Part shown: positions 26,262-35,171 of the stretch, piece after piece
How positions within the stretch are numbered: the first letter of the stretch is position 1
Layout of the letters: every line of letters starts with the position of its first letter
Assembly (NCBI GenBank): GCA_016790225.1
Contig: JAEUOZ010000038.1
Coordinates: 38,302 to 102,301 of the forward strand
DNA: 64,000 nt
Reading direction: 5' to 3'
Origin: Rubrivivax sp.
GTDB taxonomy: Bacteria > Pseudomonadota > Gammaproteobacteria > Burkholderiales > Burkholderiaceae
Notes under the pieces: model-generated
Database searches by the model: none
What the model was told of the DNA's origin: nothing
What the model saw: only the letters and a program-made list of their open reading frames with translations
Position numbers and translations under genes: made by a program

Positions 26262-28650
26262 CGTTGAAGCAGTAGAGATCGGAAGCCTCCTGCGCGTAGC
26301 CATAGGCGCAGGAGCGGCCGTCGCCGCTGAGCCGGATATTCAGGATCCGGGTCACGCCGCTCACGCCTGAGGGCATCAGCTCCAGCCAAGGCCGCGTCTG
26401 CGCGCTGTCCAGGTTGTAGCGAAGCACGATGGCCGGCACGGCGGCCGAGCGGCGAAGAAACAGCTCCCGGCCATCGTCGGCCCAGCGGATGAAGTCGACC
26501 TGCGCCGGGAGTCCCGGCAGCGTCACGATCGATCCGTCGGCAACACTGCAGCGGCCCAGGCGACCGTCAGACTGCTGCACGATCACCCATTCGCCGCTTG
26601 GCGACACCGCGTGGTTCGACGGCAGGCGCAGCCCGGCGTTGCGCGGCGACATGGAGCGCGGCGTCAGGCAGCGCGGCGCGCCGCCATGCAGCGACTGCAA
26701 GTAGAGCTGGCTGGCGCCTCCGCCGGCCCCGGCGGTAAAGGCGATCTGCTGCCCATCGGGGAAGAACGACGCCTGCAGCCCGTGCAGCAGCGGCGCCGCG
26801 GGATCCTGGCTCAGGGGCCGTTGCTGCCCATCGCGCAGATCCAGCAGCGACAGCTGCGTCGGCGGACCGGCCCGACGCAACAGCACGGTCCGCTCGTCCG
26901 GCGCCAAGGCGACAGGCACGCCGTCACCGACGCGCCGCGTCCCGCTGCCATCAACGTGGCGCAGGTAGGCACCTTGGCTGCGGCGCCCGGCACTGCCCAC
27001 ATCCTCGACCAGCAGGCGCGACCCGTCGCGGCTGATGTCGCAGGGCACGGTGCTGTCCTGCCAGGACAGGTCGCGTTCAGCGGGCTCGGCGGCATGCCGC
27101 ACCGCCATGCCCAGCCGGCAGCGCTCGGCCGCGACCAGCAACGTCTTCGATGCCGAGCCGTCGTGCACGGTCAGGTTGCCCAGCCCGCGGTAGAGGCCGC
27201 GCTGCGCGCCGTCCAGACCCACGCCATGCAGCGATCGATCCAGCCCGGTGGCCGAGGCCGCGAAGCAGATCTGATCGCCCTGCCAGGCCAGGCCGCGGAT
27301 CGTGCGGTGGACAGCCGTCAGCGTGCGCGCGCGTCCGGCGCGATCGTTCAGGTCAAGCAGCGCAATGGCGCCGGCTGCGTCGCCAGCCACCGGATGTTCG
27401 ATGAAGGCGATCCAGCGGCCATCGGCGGAAAACCTCGGGTGGCTGATCCGGCCGCCGCAGTCGTGGCGCAGGGTGCCCAGCGGAAACTCCAGACGGCTGG
27501 TGCCAGCGGCCTCTCGCACGACCGCCAGGCGGCTGATGAAGGCCCCCGCTGCGCCGCTGCCGCTGCCGCTGCCGCGGCCGGGCTGCCAGTCCGCGGCCAG
27601 CACGCGGTCGGCAAGTTCGATCGGCTCGGCGCCGTCACCCGGCTGGATGGTCAGGCTGCCGATACGGGCGTCGGCGCCGGCGGGCCGCGGGTCGCGCGCG
27701 AGCGCGAGGTGGCCCTCGGCGCAGACGGCCAGCAGCTCGACGTCTTCGGCCACCACGGGCACGGTGGTGTCTGCGCCGACCGAACAGCGGTAGACGAAGA
27801 AGTCGCGGCGATCCCAGTTGGCGTTGGCCAGCAGCTGCGCGCCGGCACCGGTGAAGCGGGCGCTGCGGATGATGCCGTTGCGAAAGCTCGCGGCCACGAT
27901 CAGCGGCGCCGCCGCAGCGGTATCCGGCGGCGCCACCGCAGCCGGCAGGACGCCAGCGCCCGGCTCGCGATCGGCGCCTGCGGCGCGCTTCACGGCGCTG
28001 CGTCGCGCCCCTGCGGCTTCCGCTTCGGCTTCGTCGTGCAGCCCTTGCAGCAGTTGCGCAGCCTCATCGTCTTCGGGATCCAGCTGGACCAACCGCTGCA
28101 CGGCTTCGATGGCGCTGACGCGGTCGCCGCGTTGCCTGAAGCGTTCGGCGGTTTCGAGGGACAGGGTGCGCAGCAGACGCAGCAGCGCCTGCCGGCGATG
28201 CGTCGTCCATGGCGCGAAGAGTTCGTCCACCAGCAAGGGCGCGGCGAACAGCTGCAGCGCCTGCCGGGCCAGATCGGCATCGCCACGCCGCAGCGCGTCA
28301 GCCGCAGCCGCTTCGAAGCGCTCGGCATCGACGACGATGCCGTCGGGCGCCGTGAGGGCGACGCGGTCGTCTTCGGTCAGCACGAAGGCCGAATCGCGCC
28401 CGCGCGCCAGCGCCGGCTGCAAGGCCCGGCGGGCGCCGTGGACGGCCTTGTCGAGCGCGTTGGCGGCGGATGACGCGTCCTGCTGCGGCCAGAGCAGCGC
28501 AACGATCCGCCGCCGCGGCAGCGTGTGGTCCGGCGTCAAGGCCAGCAGTTTGACCAGTGAGGTGGCCGAGCGACGCAGCCAACGGTCGTTGGCCACCGCC
28601 AACCCGTCGATCCTGACCGCGAAGGTCCCGAACAGCTGTATCTCGAGCAA
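26251..28650 (-). CDS. BTAD/SARP-type regulator with beta-propeller C-terminus (paralogue 1)
   Basis: The 799-residue protein has the same layout as the gene it overlaps downstream: winged helix (about 1-95, with Ala-Leu-Leu-Trp-Pro-Gln), BTAD helices (about 105-235), a linker rich in Ala and Glu, and a propeller from about 265. The propeller has Phe-Ser-Ala-Asp-Gly-Arg and Phe-Phe-Pro-Asp-Gly-Gln repeats and ends in a Gly-Asp-Gly-Arg-Ser-(x)-Ala-Tyr-Gly-Tyr motif shared with the paralogue. The pair is a tandem duplication that has diverged substantially. Translational coupling suggests equal amounts, perhaps a heterodimer. Confidence 0.8.
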   Translation of the reverse strand: MLEIQLFGTFAVRIDGLAVANDRWLRRSATSLVKLLALTPDHTLPRRRIVALLWPQQDASSAANALDKAVHGARRALQPALARGRDSAFVLTEDDRVALTAPDGIVVDAERFEAAAADALRRGDADLARQALQLFAAPLLVDELFAPWTTHRRQALLRLLRTLSLETAERFRQRGDRVSAIEAVQRLVQLDPEDDEAAQLLQGLHDEAEAEAAGARRSAVKRAAGADREPGAGVLPAAVAPPDTAAAAPLIVAASFRNGIIRSARFTGAGAQLLANANWDRRDFFVYRCSVGADTTVPVVAEDVELLAVCAEGHLALARDPRPAGADARIGSLTIQPGDGAEPIELADRVLAADWQPGRGSGSGSGAAGAFISRLAVVREAAGTSRLEFPLGTLRHDCGGRISHPRFSADGRWIAFIEHPVAGDAAGAIALLDLNDRAGRARTLTAVHRTIRGLAWQGDQICFAASATGLDRSLHGVGLDGAQRGLYRGLGNLTVHDGSASKTLLVAAERCRLGMAVRHAAEPAERDLSWQDSTVPCDISRDGSRLLVEDVGSAGRRSQGAYLRHVDGSGTRRVGDGVPVALAPDERTVLLRRAGPPTQLSLLDLRDGQQRPLSQDPAAPLLHGLQASFFPDGQQIAFTAGAGGGASQLYLQSLHGGAPRCLTPRSMSPRNAGLRLPSNHAVSPSGEWVIVQQSDGRLGRCSVADGSIVTLPGLPAQVDFIRWADDGRELFLRRSAAVPAIVLRYNLDSAQTRPWLELMPSGVSGVTRILNIRLSGDGRSCAYGYAQEASDLYCFNDVG

Positions 28651-28791
28651 TGGACTGCCACTCCGACGCTGGCCCTTCGCGGCGATTCTCGCCCGGCGTC
28701 ATCGATGCCCGACACGTGACCCGGGACAAGGCGCAGCCGCTTCGAAGCCGCATCGGCTGGCAGGGCGCCGCCTGCAAGCCGAAGCGCCGCA

Positions 28792-29025
28792 TCACCCCAT
28801 CCGCAACAGGCGGTGCCGCCGCAAGCGCGCCGCCCAGCGCGTTGCGGAGCGCAGCGCGCGCGTCGCAGCGTCCCCGATCGCCGCATCGGCATCGCGCCAG
28901 AAGTCGTCGATGGCCGCTTGGCGCAGCAAGGGCGCCTCGGCGCGAGCACGTTCGTAGGGGTCTTGCACGGCTTGTTGACGGGCTGCAGCGACAGGACCGT
29001 GGCTCGATTCGTGAAGCGTTTGCAT
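28792..29025 (-). CDS. Small basic protein, unknown function
   Basis: This 77-residue frame has a strong AAAGGAG ribosome-binding site about 5 nt before its ATG. The sequence is acidic and helical in the first half and ends in an Arg-rich segment (Arg-Trp-Ala-Ala-Arg-Leu-Arg-Arg), a layout resembling the small DUF1127-related proteins of Burkholderiales. That resemblance is weak. It is divergent from the LysR gene at 29130 and shares an intergenic region with two dyads, so it may be controlled by that regulator. 28651-28791 downstream shows no gene. Confidence 0.6.
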   Translation of the reverse strand: MQTLHESSHGPVAAARQQAVQDPYERARAEAPLLRQAAIDDFWRDADAAIGDAATRALRSATRWAARLRRHRLLRMG

Positions 29026-29040
29026 GGCAACTCCTTTGAG

Positions 29041-29056
29041 ACAGTGTTTGCACTGT
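29041..29056. promoter_or_regulatory. Operator-like dyad
   Basis: Perfect inverted repeat ACAGTG-TTTG-CACTGT in the intergenic region between the small minus-strand gene and the LysR gene. It lies 15 bp before the small gene's ATG, close enough to control it. Confidence 0.45.
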
Positions 29057-29101
29057 ATGGAGATACCCAGAGCTCGGAAACCGCGCCTGAGCCAATTCGG
29101 C

Positions 29102-29118
29102 ATTGCAGAAACTGCAAT
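29102..29118. promoter_or_regulatory. LysR-type binding site candidate
   Basis: Perfect inverted repeat ATTGCAG-AAA-CTGCAAT, 11 bp before the LysR start codon. Dyad size and placement in a divergent intergenic region fit an autoregulatory LysR recognition site. Confidence 0.55.
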
Positions 29119-29129
29119 ACCATCGCCGC

Positions 29130-30050
29130 ATGGATCTGGACGACATCGGGCTGTTCATCCGCATCGTGGAGCTTGGCACGCTCTCGGCAGCGGCGCGTGA
29201 ACGGGATGTGCCGGTCAGCCAGGTCACCCGCGCGCTGGTGCGGCTGGAAGGCCAGTGCGGCGTGCGGCTGCTGCATCGCAGTACGCACGGCCTGAGCCTC
29301 ACGGACGAAGGGGATCGCTTTCTCGCGCAGGCCCGGCGGCTGGCCGAGATCGAGGCCGAGCTGCAGGCCGAGCTGGCCGGCCCGCGCGCCGAGCCCAGCG
29401 GCTGGGTGCGCGTGAGCGTGAGCCCGATCATCGCGCAGATGCTGATCGCCCCCAGCCTGCCGTCCCTGATCGAGCGACATCCGCGCCTGCACCTGGACAT
29501 CGCCGCGGATGACCGCATCGTGGACATGGTGCGCGAAGGCATCGACGTGGCCATCCGCACGGGCAGCCCGGCGGGCGACAGCCTCGTGGCCCGCCCCATC
29601 GGGCAGCTTCAGCGGCGGCTCTACGCCGCGCCGGCCTACGCGCAGCGCCACGGCCTGCCGCAGCATCCGGACGAGCTGTCGCAGCACCGGCTCATCAGCA
29701 ACGGCGCCAATCCGGCGCTCAACGAGTGGGCCCTGGCCCGCGGCCGCGAGCGTCAGCACTTGAGCGTGCGCGGCCACGCACGCGCCGACAACACCGCCGT
29801 GGTGCTGAGCCTGGTGCAGCATGGCGTGGGGATCGGCCGCTTCATCAGCATCGCCGCCGAGCCGCTGGTGCGCAGCGGCCAGCTGCTGCCGGTGCTGCCG
29901 GATTGGGGCACTGGCGAGCCCTTGCCCGTCTTTGCCGTGATGCTGAAGGAACGCCACCGCATGCCCAAGCTGCGTGCCTGCATCGATCATTGGCAGCAAT
30001 GGCTCGGAGCGGCGATGCCAGCCGCACCAGAACCGCAGGCGATGCCTTGA
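29130..30050 (+). CDS. LysR-family transcriptional regulator
   Basis: The 306-residue protein has the LysR N-terminal helix-turn-helix (Gly-Thr-Leu-Ser-Ala-Ala-Ala, then Val-Ser-Gln-Val-Thr-Arg-Ala, residues about 16-38) and a substrate-binding domain. The ATG at 29130 is chosen because the family N-terminus begins at Met-Asp-Leu-Asp-Asp; a TTG at 29103 would place the start inside the dyad. The alpha/beta hydrolase gene follows directly and is probably co-transcribed. The inducer is unknown. Confidence 0.9.
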   Translation: MDLDDIGLFIRIVELGTLSAAARERDVPVSQVTRALVRLEGQCGVRLLHRSTHGLSLTDEGDRFLAQARRLAEIEAELQAELAGPRAEPSGWVRVSVSPIIAQMLIAPSLPSLIERHPRLHLDIAADDRIVDMVREGIDVAIRTGSPAGDSLVARPIGQLQRRLYAAPAYAQRHGLPQHPDELSQHRLISNGANPALNEWALARGRERQHLSVRGHARADNTAVVLSLVQHGVGIGRFISIAAEPLVRSGQLLPVLPDWGTGEPLPVFAVMLKERHRMPKLRACIDHWQQWLGAAMPAAPEPQAMP

Positions 30051-30051
30051 C

Positions 30052-30915
30052 ATGGCCACGACACCAACCCTGCTGCAGCGACTGGCCCACAGCGCCCGCC
30101 GTCACGAAACCCCATGCGCAGCGGGCCGCGTGGTCTGGCACAGCTGGGGCGAGACAGGCGCGGCGCCGCTGATCCTGCTGCACGGCGGATCGGGCAGCTG
30201 GACACACTGGGTGCGCAACATCGAGCCGCTGCAGCAGGCGGGCTGGCAGCTGTGGGTGCCGGACATGCCGGGCTTCGGCGACTCTGACGCCCCACCCGAT
30301 GGGCAGGACGCCGATGCGCTGGTGCCCTGGCTGGAAGCCGGCGCGGCACGGCTGCTGGGCCACCAGGCCGTCCCCGTGGTGGGCTTCTCCTTCGGCGGGC
30401 TGGTGGGCGGCCTGTGGGCGGCTGCCGAGCCGGCGCGCGCAAGCCAGCTGGTGCTGGTGGGCGCGCCGGGCTTCAGCAACGAGACCCTCACGCCGCTGGC
30501 CCTGCGCGCCTGGGAAACCGAAGCACCCGGCCCGGCGCGCGAGGCCGCGCACCGCCACAACCTGATGCAGCTGATGCTGGCCCACGCGTCCTCGGCCGAT
30601 GCGCTGGCGGTGCACATCCACGGCGCCAATGTGGAGCGCGATCGGCTGCGCCGACGGCGCCTGATGCGCACCGATCTGCTGCTGCGCACGCTGCCGCAGC
30701 TGCGCTGCCGGGTCGATGGCCTGTGGGGCGCGCTGGATTTCATCGAGCGTCTGCGCCCGGGCCTGGTAGCACGCTCGCTGCCGCAGGCGCCGCATTTCGG
30801 CAGCCTGCAGTTGCTGCCGGACGCCGGCCATTGGGTCAGCTACGAGGCGGCCGAGGCGTTCAACGCCGCCTTGCTGAAGCTGCTGGGTCCCGCGCGGGCG
30901 TCTCCATACGCCTGA
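30052..30915 (+). CDS. Alpha/beta-fold hydrolase
   Basis: The 287-residue protein has the oxyanion-hole motif His-Gly-Gly-Ser at about 44-47, the nucleophile elbow Gly-Phe-Ser-Phe-Gly with Ser113, and a C-terminal Asp-Ala-Gly-His-Trp containing the catalytic His. No signal peptide is seen. It lies one base after the LysR stop. Substrate cannot be told from sequence; esterases, C-C bond hydrolases and haloalkane dehalogenase relatives share these motifs. Confidence 0.85.
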   Translation: MATTPTLLQRLAHSARRHETPCAAGRVVWHSWGETGAAPLILLHGGSGSWTHWVRNIEPLQQAGWQLWVPDMPGFGDSDAPPDGQDADALVPWLEAGAARLLGHQAVPVVGFSFGGLVGGLWAAAEPARASQLVLVGAPGFSNETLTPLALRAWETEAPGPAREAAHRHNLMQLMLAHASSADALAVHIHGANVERDRLRRRRLMRTDLLLRTLPQLRCRVDGLWGALDFIERLRPGLVARSLPQAPHFGSLQLLPDAGHWVSYEAAEAFNAALLKLLGPARASPYA

Positions 30916-31063
30916 CGATGGATTTTCTGCGCCCAGGCTCCTAGACTCCGCCCGACGCCGAACCGGCCCGCCCTTGGCGGGCACTGTGCACTGCACGAAG
31001 CAGGGGCGAGTCCGGTGCGTCTGGGTCGATCACAACAAGCTCAAACCTCAACAGGAGATCGTC

Positions 31064-32101
31064 ATGGCCAAGGTCCCGCGTCCTCACGTCTGCTTCGACC
31101 GCATCCTTCCGCGCGAGCTGTTCCGTCCCCAGGCCACCACCGGCATGCGCGGCGGCCGCGAGCGTGCCATATCGCCCATCGGCAAGACCTGGATGAACGG
31201 CAGCACCCTGCGCGTGCGCTTCATGGGCGGCAGCGCCGCCGAGCGCGCCAATGCGCAGGCCCAGGCGGCCTGGTGGGAGGCCGTGGCCAACCTGAAGTTC
31301 GTCTGGGACAACTCGCCGCAGGCGGAGATCCGCATCGCCTTCGACACCGGCGATGGCGCCTGGTCCTACGTGGGCACGGATGCCAAGGGCATTCCCTTCG
31401 ACCAGCCGACCATGAACCTCGGCTTCGAGGACGGCGGCACGGCGGCACACGAGTTCGGCCACGCCATCGGCCTGGCCCACGAGCACCAGAACCCCAACGG
31501 CGGCATCCAGTGGAACGAGGCCGTCGTGATCCGCGAGATGGCCAAGGGCCCCAACTTCTGGGATGAGCCGACCACCCGCCACAACATCCTCAAGCGCTAT
31601 TCGGCCGAGCAGATCAACGGCACGGCCTTCGATCCCGACTCGATCATGCTGTACTTCTTCCCGGCCGAATGGACGCTCAACGGCATCGCCACCAAGGCCA
31701 ACTCGACGCTTTCCACGGTGGACAAGGCCTTCGTGGCCGGCGCCAAGATGTACCCGCGCAACAGGCCGACCGTGGCGCAGGCCACGCCGCTGACTGTCAA
31801 TGCGCGCCAGCGCACGGCCGCCTCCATCGGCAAGTTCGGCGAAGAGGACCTGTTCACCTTCAAGGCCGAGGTGGCCGGCAACTACGTCATCGATACGCAA
31901 GGGCCGACGGACGTGGTGATGAAGCTCTTCGGCCCCAACAGCGAGACGCAGCTGATCGCCGAAGACGATGACTCCGGCCTGGGCAGCAATGCGCGCATCG
32001 CGCAGCCGCTGGTGCCTGGCACCTACTGGGTGCAGGTGCGCCACTACAACCGGGCCAGTGGCCAGGGCGACTACTCCATCAAGGTGCGGCGCGCGCGCTG
32101 A
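31064..32101 (+). CDS. Zinc metallopeptidase (M12A-like) with C-terminal PPC domain
   Basis: The 345-residue protein has the metzincin zinc motif His129-Glu130-(x)-(x)-His133-(x5)-His139, with a Ser-Ile-Met Met-turn candidate near residue 198. The last 110 residues resemble a bacterial pre-peptidase C-terminal (PPC) beta-sandwich, with Leu-Phe-Thr-Phe and Gly-Thr-Tyr-Trp-Val-Gln-Val strands. PPC domains normally occur on secreted proteases, yet no Sec or Tat signal is visible at the N-terminus, so export is unexplained. An AGGAG precedes the ATG. The region 30916-31063 shows no gene. Confidence 0.82.
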   Translation: MAKVPRPHVCFDRILPRELFRPQATTGMRGGRERAISPIGKTWMNGSTLRVRFMGGSAAERANAQAQAAWWEAVANLKFVWDNSPQAEIRIAFDTGDGAWSYVGTDAKGIPFDQPTMNLGFEDGGTAAHEFGHAIGLAHEHQNPNGGIQWNEAVVIREMAKGPNFWDEPTTRHNILKRYSAEQINGTAFDPDSIMLYFFPAEWTLNGIATKANSTLSTVDKAFVAGAKMYPRNRPTVAQATPLTVNARQRTAASIGKFGEEDLFTFKAEVAGNYVIDTQGPTDVVMKLFGPNSETQLIAEDDDSGLGSNARIAQPLVPGTYWVQVRHYNRASGQGDYSIKVRRAR

Positions 32102-32129
32102 GGCCATGCGGCGGCGGCCTGATCCGGCG

Positions 32130-32600
32130 TCATTCGGCTGCAGGCGCCGGCCGCTGCAGGCGCTGCAGCGCTTCGCGGATGCGTGCGGGAATCGGCACCG
32201 GGCGCGAGCTGGCGGTATCCACAAAGGCATGCACCATCGAGGCCCGGGCGCAGAGGCTTTCACTGCCGGCCTCGAAAAGGCCCAGCGCATAGGTGACCGA
32301 GCTGTTGCCCAGCTTGTCCACACGCAGCCCCACCGTCACATCGGCCGGGTAGGCCACGGCGCGCAGGTAGTCGCAGCGCGAGTGCACGATGAAGCCCACG
32401 ATGCTTCCATCGTGGATGTCCAGCCCGGCTTCGTGGATCAGATAGTGGTTGATGACGCTGTCGAAGTACTGGTAGTAGACGGCGTTGTTGATGTGGCCGT
32501 AGACGTCGTTGTCGCCCCAGCGCGTGCTCATGCGGCGCAGGCAGGGGTAGGCCTGCGGCGCGTCAGCCGCTGGCGTGGCCAGGGAGTCTTCAGAAGGCAT
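32130..32600 (-). CDS. Acyl-CoA thioesterase, 4HBT (YbgC/FadM-like) family
   Basis: The 156-residue hotdog-fold protein has the motif Arg-Trp-Gly-Asp-Asn-Asp-Val-Tyr-Gly-His-Ile-Asn-Asn near residues 27-39, in which Asp32 corresponds to the catalytic aspartate. It should hydrolyse acyl-CoA thioesters in the cytoplasm. It is convergent with the metallopeptidase gene (28-bp gap) and divergent from the PGDYG gene. Chain-length specificity is not predictable. Confidence 0.87.
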   Translation of the reverse strand: MPSEDSLATPAADAPQAYPCLRRMSTRWGDNDVYGHINNAVYYQYFDSVINHYLIHEAGLDIHDGSIVGFIVHSRCDYLRAVAYPADVTVGLRVDKLGNSSVTYALGLFEAGSESLCARASMVHAFVDTASSRPVPIPARIREALQRLQRPAPAAE

Positions 32601-32734
32601 GGCAGTCGGGTCCGTAGTCAGGCGGGCGCCGCAATCGATGAGCCGGCACTCGGGATGCTATCCAGCCGCGCTGCCGGATGGTTCAATCCCGCTTCAGCTT
32701 CAGCGCCGATCCAGGTTTGCCCTGGCCAACTGCC

Positions 32735-33133
32735 ATGACACAGCGTTATCGCCGCCGGCCCGACCAGGCCGTCACCGCCATCTGCCTGCAGCTCGAATGC
32801 GAGGGCATCGCCTACCGCAAGTGGGGACACGAGCAGCGCGCCAACCCGGGCGACTGGCTGGTGGACAACGCGGGGGATGTCTACACGGTGGAAGCCAGCA
32901 CCTTCCGGCAGACCTACCGGCAGGTCGGGCCCGGGCGCTGGGTCAAGGCGGCGCCCGTGTGGGCCGAGCAGGCCGTGCAGGCCGGCAGCGTGGCCACCAA
33001 GGAAGGGCGCACGGATTACCAGGCCGGCGACTGGCTGGTGGCCAACCATCCCGATGGCAGCGATGCCTACGCGATCTCGGCCGCCCGGTTCGAGCAGCTC
33101 TACGAGATCGACCCCGACAACCCCAGGGAGTGA
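32735..33133 (+). CDS. PGDYG-domain protein
   Basis: The 132-residue protein holds two related segments: Asn-Pro-Gly-Asp-Trp-Leu-Val (residues 37-43) followed by Thr-Phe-(x)-(x)-Thr-Tyr, and Gln-Ala-Gly-Asp-Trp-Leu-Val (96-102) followed by Arg-Phe-(x)-(x)-Leu-Tyr. This duplicated pattern matches the small PGDYG family, whose function is unknown. Three bases separate it from the large signalling-like gene at 33137, so they are one transcript. An earlier ATG at 32678 gives a longer N-terminus with no family match. Confidence 0.65.
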   Translation: MTQRYRRRPDQAVTAICLQLECEGIAYRKWGHEQRANPGDWLVDNAGDVYTVEASTFRQTYRQVGPGRWVKAAPVWAEQAVQAGSVATKEGRTDYQAGDWLVANHPDGSDAYAISAARFEQLYEIDPDNPRE

Positions 33134-33136
33134 GCC

Positions 33137-35164
33137 ATGCGTGCCTTCGTCATCCGCGGTTTCAACAAGAAGTCCGATTCCAAGGGACAGGAGATCGATT
33201 TCGAGCGTGTGCAGACCGAGCTGATCACGCCCGCGCTGCAGGCCTGCGGGCTGGCTGGCACGACCACGGGCGAAGTGAAGGACGCCGGCAACATCCGCGC
33301 CGACATGTTCGCGATGATCCTGGAAGCCGATCTGGTCATCTGCGACATCACGGTGCACAACGCCAATGTGTTCTACGAACTCGGCATCCGCCACGCGCTG
33401 CGCAAGAAGCACACGCTGCTGCTCAAGGGCGACCCTTCCGCGGACAGCACGCCCTTCGACCTGTCCACCGATCGTTATCTGAAGTACCCGGTCGCATCGC
33501 CCAAGGACGCCGTGCCGGACCTGATCGAGAAGATCCGGGCCTCGATCAACTCCTCGCGCGAGACCGACAGCCCCATCTTCCTGATGCTGCCCGGCCTGAG
33601 CCAGGCCGATCCGGCGCAGATCAACCTGGTGCCGCTGGAACTGATCGAGGAGATCGAGCGCGCCGATGCGGCCAAGGACAAGGGCTGGCTGCGCGTGATC
33701 GCGCAGGATCTGCGAGGCCAGCGCTACCAGTGGGAGGGCCTGCGCCGCGTGGCGCGCAAGCAGTGGATACGGCAGGACTTTGCCGGTGCCCGAGACAGCT
33801 GGGATGCCATCCGCAAGGCCATGCCCGATGACGTGGAAGCCTGCCTGGCGCTGGCCAATGTGTACGAACGCCAGTACCGCAGCGACAAGCGCGAGGCGCT
33901 GCTGGAGAGTTCCAACCAGATGATCGACCGCGTGCTGGACAACGAGTCGGCCACGCGGGGCCAGCGTGCCGAGGCACTGGCGCTGGAGGGTCGCAACTTC
34001 AAGACCTTGTGGCGGCAACGCTTTGCCGGCCAGAACGAGGTGCAGCAGGTGCTGCCGCTGGCGCTGGACATGAAGGCCCTGCAGTCCTACGAGGCCTACC
34101 GCAAGGCCTTCGATCACGACCTGAATGCCTTCTACCCCGGCCTGGCGGCGCTGCAGATGGGCTACGTGCTGCAGCGGCTGGCCACCCTGCCCGGCTGGCG
34201 CACGCCGTTCAAGGGCAAGGACCGCGACGCGCAGCGCCGGCGCGAGGACCTGGAAGACGAACTCCCGGCGCTGCACCAGGTGGTGGCCGCCTCGATCCGG
34301 CGCGCGCTGGCCCATGCCAAGGCCGACGATCTGAAGTGGGCGCAGATCGCCGATGCCGACCTGCTGTACCTGCAGCAGTCCGAAGACGCCTCGGATGAGG
34401 ACCTGGCCTCGCTGGTCCAGGCCTACACCGACGCCATCCCCGGCGGCGACCGCTTTGCGCTGGACGCCACGGGCGGCCAGATCGCCCTCTTTGCGCAGCT
34501 GGGCCTGCGTGCCCGCGCCGCAGCGGCGGTGCTCAAGGCCTTGGGCAGCCCGTCTGCCGCGGGCCAGAGCCAGCAGCAGGAACACCTGGTGGTGTTTGCC
34601 GGCCACAACTTCGATGCGCCGGGGGCTCCGCGCCGCTTCCCGGAAACAGCCGAGGCCGCCGCCCGCGCGCAGATCGAGCAGAAGCTGCTGGCCCTGAAGA
34701 CTGCGCTGCCGCCGGGCCGGCAGCTCACCGTGCTGGCCAGCGCGGCGCGCGGCGCCGATCTGCTGGCCCACGAGCTGTGTGCCTCGCTGGCGATCCCCAG
34801 CCGGCTGTGCCTGCCGATGCCGGCCGAAGATGTCTCGCGCCTGGCCTTTGCCGAAGGCGATGCCTGGCGTCGGCGCTTCCTCGATCTGGCCCAGCTGCAC
34901 GAGGCCCGCACGCTGCAGATGGCCGACAGCGCGGAACTGCCACGCTGGCTGGCCACCCGCGAAGAGATCGACGTCTGGGAGCGCGGCAACCGCTGGGTCA
35001 TGGCGCTGGCCGATGCCTGGGGGGCGAGCCAGCTGACCTTGCTGGTGCTGTGGGACAAGTTCGATGACGGGCGCACGGGAGGCACGGCGCACATGGTGCG
35101 CCTGGCGCGCAGTGCACCCGACTTCGAGATCGAGGAGATCGACAGCCGCCAGTTTCTGGGCTGA
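33137..35164 (+). CDS. Deoxyribosyltransferase-like / helical-repeat / SLOG-like multidomain protein
   Basis: The 675-residue protein appears to have three parts. The N-terminal domain (about 1-150) has Ala-Asp-Leu-Val-Ile-Cys-Asp-Ile-Thr then Asn-Val-Phe-Tyr-Glu-Leu-Gly, with Glu81 placed like the catalytic Glu of nucleoside 2-deoxyribosyltransferases. A helical region (about 170-470) resembles the TPR-like TRAFs-binding (DUF4071) domain. The C-terminal region (about 480-675) has Val-Val-Phe-Ala-Gly-His and Ala-Arg-Gly-Ala-Asp-Leu-Leu-Ala-His-Glu near 537-546, like SLOG nucleotide-binding Rossmann domains. Such architectures are predicted in nucleotide-based signalling and conflict systems. 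Domain calls are by eye. Confidence 0.65.
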   Translation: MRAFVIRGFNKKSDSKGQEIDFERVQTELITPALQACGLAGTTTGEVKDAGNIRADMFAMILEADLVICDITVHNANVFYELGIRHALRKKHTLLLKGDPSADSTPFDLSTDRYLKYPVASPKDAVPDLIEKIRASINSSRETDSPIFLMLPGLSQADPAQINLVPLELIEEIERADAAKDKGWLRVIAQDLRGQRYQWEGLRRVARKQWIRQDFAGARDSWDAIRKAMPDDVEACLALANVYERQYRSDKREALLESSNQMIDRVLDNESATRGQRAEALALEGRNFKTLWRQRFAGQNEVQQVLPLALDMKALQSYEAYRKAFDHDLNAFYPGLAALQMGYVLQRLATLPGWRTPFKGKDRDAQRRREDLEDELPALHQVVAASIRRALAHAKADDLKWAQIADADLLYLQQSEDASDEDLASLVQAYTDAIPGGDRFALDATGGQIALFAQLGLRARAAAAVLKALGSPSAAGQSQQQEHLVVFAGHNFDAPGAPRRFPETAEAAARAQIEQKLLALKTALPPGRQLTVLASAARGADLLAHELCASLAIPSRLCLPMPAEDVSRLAFAEGDAWRRRFLDLAQLHEARTLQMADSAELPRWLATREEIDVWERGNRWVMALADAWGASQLTLLVLWDKFDDGRTGGTAHMVRLARSAPDFEIEEIDSRQFLG

Positions 35165-35171
35165 CAGCCCG

